This document shows, piece by piece, positions 55,601-64,000 of a DNA stretch of 64,000 nt. The translations under genes were made by a program, and so were the position numbers. Position 1 is the stretch's first letter. Each line of letters starts with the position of its first letter. The notes beneath the pieces were generated by a model. That model searched no databases. It saw only the letters and a program-made list of their open reading frames with translations, and was not told the origin of the DNA. Origin of the DNA: Erpobdella octoculata (Eukaryota > Annelida > Clitellata > Hirudinida > Erpobdellidae); contig OZ022247.1 in NCBI GenBank assembly GCA_963978895.1, positions 7,395,568-7,459,567 of the forward strand, given 5' to 3'.

Positions 55601-58600
55601 CGAGTCCAACTGAATTCTCAGCCACGACTTTATACTCTCCAGAATGAAAATCTTTAACCGGATGAATGATACAAAATAAATCTAAACTTCCGTCTGAGTT
55701 TTGTCTTCTGGTTAAATATGTTCCATTTCTTTCAGTCAAATCTTGACCATCCTTTATCCTATGCATAACAAAATAATATGTTATTCATCAGCTCTAAGTT
55801 TAAGTTGAAGGTTCAAAGCTCATCTATTATGAACTTCATATCTTTACCAATCATTATTTAGAAAAAATCTTATATTGAAATGATTTAATACGTTATACAA
55901 ACAAGAATTCAAATCGAAACTACAAACCACTTTATTTTAGGCAGTGGAGCTCCGACTACAGAACATTCTAGCATAACCTGGTCTTCTTCGTAGACGGTTT
56001 TCTCCAGCAATCTTTTTGTAAACTTTGGAAGAGTGGCTTTCTCTTGAAAAATATAAATCCGACAAAATCGCATCATCCATTTATAGCCTACTTTTTAAAA
56101 GCCACTACAAATACAACTACAACTACAACTACAACTACAACTACAACTACAACTACAACTACAACTACAACTACAACTACAACTACAACTACAACTACAA
56201 CTACAACTACAACTACAACTACAACTACAACTACAACTACAACTACAACTACAACTACAACTACAACTACAACTACAACTACAACTACAACTACAACTAC
56301 AACTACAACTACAACTACAACTACAACTACAACTACAACTACAACTACAACTACAACTACAACTACAACTACAACTACAACTACAACTACAACTACAACT
56401 ACAACTACAACTACAACTACAACTACAACTACAACTACAACTACAACTACAACTACAACTACAACTACAACTACAACTACAACTACAACTACAACTACAA
56501 CTACAACTACAACTACAACTACAACTACAACTACAACTACAACTACAACTACAACTACAACTACAACTACAACTACAACTACAACTACAACTACAACTAC
56601 AACTACAACTACAACTACAACTACAACTACAACTACAACTACAACTACAACTACAACTACAACTACAACTACAACTACAACTACAACTACAACTACAACT
56701 ACAACTACAACTACAACTACAACTACAACTACAACTACAACTACAAATACAAATACAAATAGAATTACAAATATTGTCTCTCACTTGATGGAACACAAAT
56801 GGTTTCCTGAAAACCGACTTTGATTGTGGAAGAACCATCGTGATGTGACGATGGAAGTGGGGGATGCTTTTCCAACTCCACTCTGCAAATAAAAACAGTT
56901 TTACTACTATTACCTACCTATTAGTTAGTGAAAAATAACTGATATAACAAGTAAGCCGTAAAAACCCAGGTTTTTCACAAATCCCTTATGTTTCAGAATT
57001 GGCGGCTTTTCATTTATTGCAAAAATGTTACCTTTAAAACGACATTTTTTGGAATTTATATACGTAAACGTGTATATAATTGCGTTTAATTTATTTTTGT
57101 TTTAAAAGAGAAAATTATTTTTAATTTGTACAACTAAATGAATGCATTGTCACAAGGAGCGAGCCTATATTTTAAAATTTCAGCTTGATTGGATGACGGA
57201 AAGTTAGTAAATTTTTACTTTCAAGGTTTGCAAACATTCAAGCAAGTATGCAGGACCGGCGGAAAAGTTAGCTTCAGGGATTTAAAAAGACTATAAGTTA
57301 ACTCGAATATAACAAGCGTGCTTTCAACGAGAGATATTGTAAATTATTCAAAATGCTTACTTCTCTTATCTCAACTATGACAAGTGTTTTAATATATCAG
57401 AATTTAAACATTACTATTTAACAAGAGGAAACGTTTGTGTCAAGAGGTGTGTGGGTGTCTGTAAAGATATGTCATGCCAAGTAACAAAAAAAAACATTTC
57501 AAATTTTTTTATGAAATTATTGTACACAGTTTACAATTTTTTTTTCTGTCTTGCAGGAGAACAAATGCCAGCCCTTTATATAATTGGAGTTCGCAGATTT
57601 TATTGTCTTTCTTTTGTTATAAAGAAAGTACATTTTTTGAGACGTCAAATGCGGTGAGGGGTAGGAAGCAAGCAATAGGTCAAATTCGATATGATGTCAT
57701 TCATGGGCGACCTTATAGTTACAAAAAAGCAACGCTGAAATGGAACAGAAATTTAAATAATAACATCTGCTGGGTGTTATGTTCATTATTTACAACAAAA
57801 TTAATTATAAGCATTAAATAAAAATAAAGTTTATTTTACAAATATTTTCGAATGTCTTACTTTGTTAGAGTGTTGATTTGATTCTCTGTCGTTGGACGCG
57901 CTTCAAATTGTCCGTTTGCAAGGATGCTACTAACAGACTTGGATTTAGAAACAGGAGATTTGACTGTTCTATATTTATTTTTACTGTTTTCTTCACTACA
58001 GCTGATACTTTTGATGAATTCAGTCTTGTACCAAGCTGCATTATACTTATCGTCTCCGCTGACATATTGATTGTCTTTATTATTAACATCGAAATTTAGA
58101 TTAACAACCGCTGAGTTAACATCGAAATTTTTTATTTTCGCAACGCTGACAACTGTTGATGATGTTGAAGCAAAAGAGTCTCTAGTGCCAATCGGAATTT
58201 GTGCCGTGGCTACGTGAAGTTTAGGAGGATGGTCAAAAAATTGACTTCTTGGGGAGAGAATCTTAGCTCTGAGATCACCTGTGCGAGTGTAAGTAGACTG
58301 AATTGGCTCTTCGACTGAATGGGTTTCGAGTAGCATAACGCGCTCATTGTTTTCATTCCAAACTGCTACATTGCCAACAGGGAAGTTCAAAGAGTAGTTT
58401 GTTTTGACATTCGATTCACTGATGTCGTGTCTGAAGTACTTTTGAGGCTCAAATTTCTTAGACGAAGTTGTATCTTCGTAGAACACGTCGTCACCATTTG
58501 TGGAAGCAAATGAAAGTACTCTGTATGCTGGTCTTATCTCATTTTCCAACCCGATCATTTTAATAATTTTTTTATTTTCATCCATTTCTTCATCTTTCGT

Positions 58601-61600
58601 CGTTTCTGAGTTTAAAACTTCAGCGACACCTGTAACGTAAAGAGGTGAGTAATACCAAAGGCGTAGCTAGGAGGGGACAGAAAAAGACAGGTGTCCCCGG
58701 CGTCATATTAAATGGGCACCAAAAGTGTATAAATAGGTACCAATCACGGGGAACACTTGTAAAAATTACTTACGACTACCACCCCCGGTCAAAGAGAGTT
58801 TGGAAAACAATTGATGGGGCGACAAAAACCATAGCTAACCCTTTGAGTAATACTTTTTTTTCAATTAACACTCTTTCGATTTTACCTTACCAATGGAAAG
58901 TGTCCCTTAAGTAATTCAAACCTGGATTCTACCAGATGAACCAGATAATTAATCGGTAAGAAATATTTAACACTTCTTTCAATAAGTTTAATAGTTATTT
59001 TATTTGAATACAAATGTTTTAAAATAGGTATATACAAGTTCCATGTTCTTCATTTCAACGATGATTAAACAATCTAAACAATCTAAGCAATCACTCAACT
59101 TCTGACTCTTATACCAACTAACTTTTGACTGTAATAATCGCTGAAGAACTTGCAAATCCTTCAGAGTTCTCAGCTTTGCAAGTGAATTTTCCAGCCATTT
59201 TTGATGAAATACTCGCAGAAAACATCATAAAGTAGTCACCATCTACGTCGAAATCAAATTCTTTAGATTTCTTCATTACTCTTCCATCTCTTCAAATTTA
59301 TAACCGAGTTGGAAATTTAAAAAAAAAGAACATATTCTGGTTACTTGTATATATTTATTTATATATTAACCTTAGCCACGTAACTTTTGGAGTTGGATAT
59401 CCTGAAATTCTGGCTCTCATGAATAAAGCTTCGCTTTCTTTAATTGTCTGGACGAATAAGTTTATTAATTAACTATAAATGAACTGAAATAGCAATTTAA
59501 TTTGTGTTCATAATTAACTTAAGTAAACGAAAATAAATGTTGTCTCAATTCAATTAAATGGTCCTAAATAATGACAAGCTTTTTTAACTCTACAACAACA
59601 TCAACAAATATATCAGGAACAACAATAACATCAACAAATATATCAACAACAACAATAATAACATCAACAAATATATCAACAACAACAACAATAACATCAA
59701 CAAATATATCAACAGCAACAATAATAACATCAATAAGGACGTCTCAAGTACTCTCGGCATACCTGATTCAAAAGATTCTCAGTAAATGTTGGCTTTTCAC
59801 GGAGGACTGAAATGTTTCAATGACTCTAATTAAAGACACTTTGTAAATTATGAAGCACATCACAACTAATAAGACCGAATGAGCAAAAACTTTATCTTCA
59901 AATAAGATTCAAAACAAATAGCACTTATATAAGTTATATACAAGTATGCTTTCGTTTCTCTTGTTTATTCTTATAAGTAGTAATAATACAATTTAAATAA
60001 CTTAATATTTTCTCGCTTGTTATGGCTAATAATATTCACGACATTTTCAAATTATTTTCAAATGCTCAATATTTTCTTACTGGATATGTTGGTCTCCTGC
60101 ATGTCACTGCCAAGTTCATTAACAGCAGCAACTGTCAGAACTCCTTCAATATCGGGAGTCACATTTTTGATCTGGAAGATTTGAACTGTTTCATGTCTAT
60201 TCAGCAGTTTACCGCTTTTAATGTCTTGAATTGTAAAGTTGACATGACCTGGGTCTGTTTTCTTCATTGGAGTTCCGTTGAGGAACCATTTCAAAATGGG
60301 AGCTGGCCAACCAATTGCTTTGCAGACTATAGATGCTTCACTGTTATGCTTTAACTTGGTGTCGTCAAATTTAGTTCTGATCATAGGACTACACTCTGCA
60401 AATTTATAACATAAAAGTATTTTACCATCAGTTGTAGAAATTTGTTGAGTGTTGAATCAAAGCCAGTTGAGACCGACCGGCAGTCGAAGTATTTTGGAAT
60501 CTCGTGGAAATTTATTATTTAATAACTTTTCAATTCTATTAGCTAGCTGACATTAAAAAACAAATTTATAACATAAAACCATCTATTACCGATTATTTAT
60601 TTTATTAAATACTAGCGGGGGCACCCGGCGTTGCCCGGGGTTTTTAGAGGTTTACCTAATGCGTTTCTTTTTCGCTCCCGTTTCCTTCCCGCTTGCGCTC
60701 CCGCTCCCGGTCGTTATCCGTTCCCTGTCGCTTTCCCGCTTATTTTTTCGCTCTCAGTTCCCCCCCTAGATCCGATTCTACATACATACATACATACATA
60801 CATACATACATACATACATACATACATACATACATACATACATACATACATACATACATACATACATACATACATACATACATACATACATACATACATA
60901 CATACATACATACATACATACATACATACATACATACATACATACATACATACATACATACATACATACATACATACATACATACATACATACATACATA
61001 CATACATACATACATACATACATACATACATACATACATACATACATACATACATACATACATACATACATACATACATACATACATACATACATACATA
61101 CATACATACATACATACATACATACATACATACATACATACATACATACATACATACATACATACATACATACATACATACATACATACATACATACATA
61201 CATACATACATACATACATACATACATACATACATACATACACACATACATACATACATACATACATACATACAAACATTCATTTATATATATATAGATA
61301 ACTTGTTTTTTAATTTTTAAAAACCATCAAAGCATAAATTAATCACAGACATTGTCTCTATTTTATACAAATAACTCAATACATTTTTATTGTTATCTCT
61401 TGTAAATCAAGATATTATTATTATTATTTTGTTTAGTTTTGCGTCTAAAAAATAAGTTTAAATTTAAATTAAAATGGTTCAGAAGAACGTATTGCAATGT
61501 ACAATGAAGCCTGTGCAAGAGCCACTTCAACAATTAGACGTAGCTGTTTATGGTGCGTGCTTCCCCACACCCCCTACTACGGACGCTGGCGACGCCGGTA

Positions 61601-63897
61601 AGATTCGAACCGCCGTCCTTTAGGCCAACAGGCGACACCACCAGCGCCATTAAACCATAAAATCTCAGCTCGACGAGGATGGGATTCGAAACCACGCGGG
61701 GAGACCCCAATGGATTAGCAGTCCATCGCCTTAACCACTCGGCCACCTCGTCCACATTGATAGACTGGTTTTGACTTGAGCTAGCTAGTAATCCGTACGG
61801 AATTTTTTCTTTCCATTTGCCAGGAGCTGTTTTAAAACAGTATCAAAAACCCAGCATATCTTACAAAATGTCGTCTGCTAACGCTTTTTACCGTTTTGCG
61901 ATTCATACCTTTGCCACATCCCGTGAAAGCCCACCCCCATCCACACACACACACACTCGCGCGCGTACACACAAAACTAACTTTTGACAAGCAAGTGGGT
62001 TTCTGTTTCTGCAAATCCAACGGAACTTTCGGCACAACACTTAAACCGGCGATTGACAAGGGGTTTTCCTGCATAATCTTCTCTCAAATAACTGTTTTTT
62101 ATTTGCAACTTCGTTGAATAGTTTTCCATAAAAATCAGAAAAACTTCAGATGGAAAAATTTCTCGGCTATGTCCATCCCCAGCTGTTTCAAACCACTTGA
62201 TTTCCGGGCTCGGTGTTCCGATGAATGTACATTGCAATACGGTATCAAATTCAGTTTCATCTTCACAAAACAAATCAAATTCTGTCTCCTGAGTTAAAGG
62301 TTTAAGGAAATATGGTTTTTCATATCTAACAAATATTTGACATGAGCTACTAGCGAGCAGGACTTTTCCTTTAGCTGACCTAATTTCAACGGCGTAGTTA
62401 CCAGAATCCTCTGGTCTGCACTTGTTAAAAATCAAAGAGATTCCTCCATTGTCTGACACCTTGTCAGAAATGGTCGCCACGCGGCTGCCAAAACAGTTTG
62501 TTTCAAAAGTTTCGCCATCTTTGGTCCATGTGACTGTTGCCTGTTCCAAGACTTTTGGGAATTCAGGTGTAACTTCCAATCGACAAGTCATTTCTAAAGG
62601 TTGATCTACGACTGCTATCTTAGATTCTAATACCTGATTAAACTTCAGTCGATTCTGAAAATTTAGCGAAAAAAGTGAATTAAGGGAAAAATAAAAAGTT
62701 ATAGGCAAAATTATAAATATCTTCAAATTATTCATTTAGATAATTGAAAAAAATTGCAGTGAATATTTAAAGTGGGTCTCATACAGAACTTGATGGCGCT
62801 GGTCTTTTACAGGTCTACGGAAAACCGATTTTATTCGCAATTTTTTTTCGAAAACATGAATATCACTTGGATGTGGAATTAATGCATCTACGTGACTTTA
62901 ACATCAGTCATTATGCGTTATTCATTGTAAGTTGTGCGTTACAAATTGCCCAATTCATAAAACATATTATATCTAAAATATAACATATTAAATATAACAT
63001 ATTACACGTAACATATTATACATTTACATTACATTAGTGATAACTCGTTAAAATGATGGAAATTAATTAGTGGCGATTGCAGCGTTAATTTCTAACCTAC
63101 ATAAATAGCATACAAAATTATATATTTGTTGATAAATCACATGTCAAATTACGTACTACACTACATGTAACAATATGTAACACACAGTACATATTACAAG
63201 CTAAATAGGCTATCAAGTATCGCATGTATCCAAGACATGCTTGGCTATAAATCAGACATTTAATATATAAATATAAAAAACTTAAATCAGACAATCTTGA
63301 AAGGTAAAACTCATTTAGAATATATTTTACTTATTATTATTTCCTTATTTAAAGAGCCAGGTATTCATGTATAAGCTCTCCAGATACGTCTTACATTGGG
63401 GCGTCTGGTACGGTAATACCTACCAATCATTTTTTAATATTTAATTATAGAGTAGTATTTTCTAAATAATAAAATAAAATAGCAATTAGCAAAATTGGAA
63501 CAAAACCAAACAAATCTTAATATATTTAATTGTCTATATGAACTTGTCAGTGGCCTCCAGCACCTCATTGTTGATTGTGATCGAGGGTGGATCAGGTATG
63601 TCCTAACCCAAGATATTGGTTTTCTTGGGTCAGGACATGCCTATTGATGTCTAGTTTTATAATGTCTTGCTTAATTTTTTTATCGCAACCAGCTTCTGTA
63701 TAAACCTCTTGACCTTTTGAGTTTCCTCAACATTTAAGCACGGAAACTGGAACCGTTACTTTTTTTGTAAATTGTAAAATTGAAAATGAACAAACCTCAC
63801 GTCCTGGCAAGTAAATGAACGCTTCACTTCTTTGCAGAGGTTTCTCAAAGGTTTCCATTTTCATTACCACACTCACGGGACACGGTCGATTTAGTAG
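46358..63897 (-). CDS. Large multi-immunoglobulin-domain protein, 5'-partial, at least 21 exons
   Basis: Minus-strand exons: 63897-63796, 62654-61982, 60395-60081, 59806-59763, 59447-59371, 59289-59124, 58629-57861, 56882-56785, 56042-55928, 55758-55571, 55491-55367, 55246-55059, 54969-54855, 54783-54554, 54472-54349, 54261-54089, 54007-53884, 53709-53525, 53441-~53320, 47293-47182, 46611-46358 (stop). About ten I-set Ig domains are visible: each has the core W (for example PKIKW, PRLKW, PNVQW) and the D-x-G/A-x-Y-type motif ([42 protein letters not shown]). In the last five pairs an intron falls right at the core Trp. A ~257-residue Ser/Asn-rich linker (58629-57861) separates the two Ig groups. 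No signal peptide or membrane segment is seen; intracellular muscle or cytoskeletal Ig proteins (titin, obscurin, palladin type) are the closest kind. The family member is not identified. Joining 53320 to 47293 is phase-consistent; otherwise the frame would stop at 53305. Confidence 0.85.
46694..46819. mobile_element. 126-bp non-autonomous hAT element with perfect 8-bp target duplication
   Basis: Ends tagggtactgcacgggcc and complement of taaagtattgcacgtgcc, flanked on both sides by gtttttac (46686-46693 and 46820-46827). Interior cgtttttacaggcctaaaat matches a decayed copy at 29.6 kb. Lies in the last intron of the Ig gene. Confidence 0.85.
47354..47402 (+). repeat. (TATG)n microsatellite, first segment
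   Basis: About 12 units, interrupted on the right by the 348-bp hAT-like element. With the segments at 47751-47826, 51868-52055 and 52835-52860 it appears to be one array split by three insertions. Confidence 0.95.
47403..47750. mobile_element. Non-autonomous hAT-like element (348 bp) inside a TATG array
   Basis: Left end cagtagcggatctagggg and right end complement of cagtggcggatctagacttg. Flanks tatgaatg and tatgtatg are 7 of 8 identical. Interior has C-rich ends and no transposase. Confidence 0.75.
47751..47826 (+). repeat. (TATG)n microsatellite, second segment
   Basis: About 19 units between the 348-bp element and the 4-kb hAT element. Confidence 0.97.
48251..50601 (-). pseudogene. hAT transposase, ZMYM1-like, one frameshift
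   Basis: The first frame (50601-48718, 627 codons) starts [20 protein letters not shown] and includes a TTF-type zinc-finger region ([11 protein letters not shown] then [16 protein letters not shown]), the DDE/RNase H-like core ([20 protein letters not shown], then [20 protein letters not shown], then [11 protein letters not shown]) and [12 protein letters not shown]. The second frame (48802-48251) supplies the hAT C-terminal dimerisation region ([20 protein letters not shown], then [11 protein letters not shown]). The frames overlap over 48718-48802, so one small indel in that stretch separates them. Such proteins are annotated as zinc finger MYM-type protein 1-like in many animals. No other lesion is seen, so inactivation may be recent, or a sequencing error. 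Confidence 0.9.
50602..51867. other. 5' non-coding part of the hAT element
   Basis: Upstream of the transposase start. Contains the cgggattaacggacct short repeats near 50925-50985 and AT-rich DNA. No second ORF. It presumably holds the transposase promoter, but no element can be named. Confidence 0.5.
51868..52055 (+). repeat. (TATG)n microsatellite, third segment
   Basis: About 47 units with one atga variant, between the hAT element and the 779-bp element. Confidence 0.97.
52056..52834. mobile_element. Non-autonomous TIR element (779 bp) with gagtgacacgg ends in a TATG array
   Basis: 16-bp perfect terminal repeat ttagagagtgacacgg. Left interior is CG-rich (accgcggttaccgcggttat); right interior is a G-rich minisatellite (gggatggggacagatattga). 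No ORF. Resembles a hAT-like or other TIR MITE; superfamily unresolved. Confidence 0.7.
52926..53085 (-). repeat. ~165-bp dispersed repeat, copy C (reverse)
   Basis: gtaatagtttatagtcatta, caggcttgggactggctctc and attagcgaggcggagtttta match copy B at 34206-34362. Immediately left, cagggccgaatttaggg (52861) resembles a hAT end. Confidence 0.7.
56104..56746 (+). repeat. (ACAACT)n hexanucleotide array, ~640 bp
   Basis: About 107 nearly perfect copies of acaact with only three acaaat units at the right end. Lies in an intron of the Ig gene between exons 8 and 9. It generates three artefactual long frames (poly-Thr, Asn-Tyr, Cys-Ser). The unit is not the usual animal telomere repeat. Confidence 0.98.
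56905..57855. other. Ig-gene intron 7-8, nothing recognised
   Basis: AT-rich. A plus ORF at 57474-57821 has no domain or partner exons. A gcaggaccggcgg motif near 57249 resembles a hAT end but no partner end is seen. Confidence 0.5.
57861..58629 (-). CDS. Ig gene exon 7: long non-Ig linker
   Basis: About 256 residues starting [20 protein letters not shown] and rich in Ser, Asn, Lys and Asp; it includes [20 protein letters not shown] and [19 protein letters not shown]. No domain is visible. It separates the four N-terminal Ig domains in this window from the C-terminal block, as disordered linkers do in giant muscle Ig proteins. Confidence 0.8.
59583..59738 (+). repeat. Minisatellite of ~36-bp units (Ig-gene intron)
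   Basis: Units of the form aacaacaataacatcaacaa then atatatc recur four to five times. Confidence 0.85.
60612..60777 (+). mobile_element. Dispersed actagcgg/CGCTCCCG element beside a CATA array
   Basis: actagcgggggcacccggcg ttgcccggggtttttagagg is followed by CGCTCCCG-type text and then directly by the (CATA)n array, the same module order as the other copies. Confidence 0.7.
60778..61275 (+). repeat. (CATA)n microsatellite, ~500 bp
   Basis: About 124 copies of cata/tatg complement with one cacaca variant at about 61240, in an Ig-gene intron. Causes long false YVCM/HTYI frames. Confidence 0.98.
61570..61648 (-). mobile_element. tRNA-derived SINE head, third copy
   Basis: On the minus strand ggcgctggtggtgtcgcctg (A-box-like) and gcggttcgaatcttaccgg (B-box-like), then cgtcgccagcgtccg. 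Matches the head of the element at 3.4 kb. Confidence 0.65.
61671..61752 (-). tRNA. tRNA-Ser(GCT), one T-stem mismatch
   Basis: 82 bases on the minus strand with acceptor gacgagg / cctcgtc and discriminator G, long variable arm, anticodon loop ctgctaa (GCT), and B box ggtttcgaatccc. It closely follows the animal tRNA-Ser(GCT), but the T-stem carries a T where G is expected (gtggt against cccat), one mismatched pair. Functional status uncertain. Located beside a SINE head in an Ig-gene intron. Confidence 0.9.
61982..62654 (-). CDS. Ig gene exon 2: two Ig domains
   Basis: A single long exon carries two complete Ig domains, [12 protein letters not shown] ... [10 protein letters not shown] ... 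[14 protein letters not shown] and then [20 protein letters not shown] ... [19 protein letters not shown]. Most other domains in this gene are split at the core Trp, so this exon differs from its neighbours. The apparent signal-like start [16 protein letters not shown] upstream lies in the intron: an acceptor (attttcag) stands just before NRLKFNQ. Confidence 0.85.
62655..63795. other. Ig-gene intron 1, nothing recognised
   Basis: AT-rich with no repeat family or coding frame I can support. A short inverted repeat near 63590-63645 (ggtatgtcctaacccaagat and its complement) is visible. Confidence 0.5.
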
Positions 63898-64000
63898 CTA
63901 ATAAATTAACAAACGACTCATTTGTAATCTAGTTTCCCAAATAAACAGTTTATTTTAAGTAATTTTAATAAGTACATTTATTACCTATGATCTTCTAAAA

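Noticed and set aside
56104..56746. Interstitial telomere repeat
   Set aside because: The unit (ACAACT or AGTTGT) is not TTAGGG or a known telomere variant.
56025..56838. Frames of poly-Thr, Asn-Tyr and Cys-Ser repeats up to 259 codons
   Set aside because: Caused by the (ACAACT)n microsatellite; no unique flanking coding signal and it lies in an intron of the opposite-strand gene.
57474..57821. 115-codon plus ORF in the Ig-gene intron
   Set aside because: No domain, AT-rich codons, no splice partners, and antisense to an established gene.
60631..61320. 229-codon frame with HTYI repeats
   Set aside because: Product of the (CATA)n array joined to the CGCTCCCG element.
62655..62735. Signal-peptide-like start [14 protein letters not shown] for the Ig protein
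   Set aside because: A good splice acceptor lies right after it and the preceding exon (63897-63796) joins in phase, so the hydrophobic stretch is intronic translation.

Overview
The window is nuclear DNA of an invertebrate animal. The genes are split into many short exons with gt..ag junctions, and the sequence is AT-rich and crowded with microsatellites, tRNA-derived SINE-like repeats, hAT and piggyBac transposons and hairpin MITEs. The protein set (a KDM5 histone demethylase with three PHD fingers, a Ral GTPase ending CCIL, and an intracellular-type multi-Ig protein) fits a bilaterian or other metazoan. I cannot name the species or phylum.

Layout. (1) 315-24999, plus strand: 31 exons of a KDM5/JARID1/Lid-type demethylase whose 5' end (JmjN) lies left of the window. 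Its 9.4-kb intron (6923-16337) holds MITEs, a piggyBac-like relic, an ORF with STPR-like 23-residue repeats and a tandem array of a ~400-bp repeat. (2) 25000-30668: repeat-bearing intergenic DNA. (3) 30669-32785, plus: a small single-pass membrane protein with a cytoplasmic PPPY motif, rebuilt from five phase-consistent exons; a tRNA-Gly(GCC) gene sits antisense in its intron. (4) 32.9-35.6 kb: long TATG and TA arrays with an interspersed repeat in inverted copies. (5) 37239-43935, plus: a complete four-exon Ral GTPase. Its last intron holds three retroelement fragments, each with a hammerhead-ribozyme-like core, and a 1.3-kb hAT-like element. (6) 46358-63897, minus, convergent with Ral: at least 21 exons of a protein with about ten Ig domains. 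Its introns contain a 4-kb hAT element with a frameshifted ZMYM1-like transposase, several non-autonomous elements, a (ACAACT)n array of ~640 bp, a (CATA)n array of ~500 bp and a tRNA-Ser(GCT) gene.

The genes do not form a pathway: chromatin regulation, membrane trafficking signalling and cytoskeletal Ig scaffolding are neighbours only. The most distinctive biology is in the mobile DNA: repeated insertion of hAT-type elements into microsatellites, hammerhead-like motifs in retroelement ends, and the STPR-like ORF. Exon boundaries were set by reading-frame continuity and family similarity by eye; treat single-base positions as good to a few bases.
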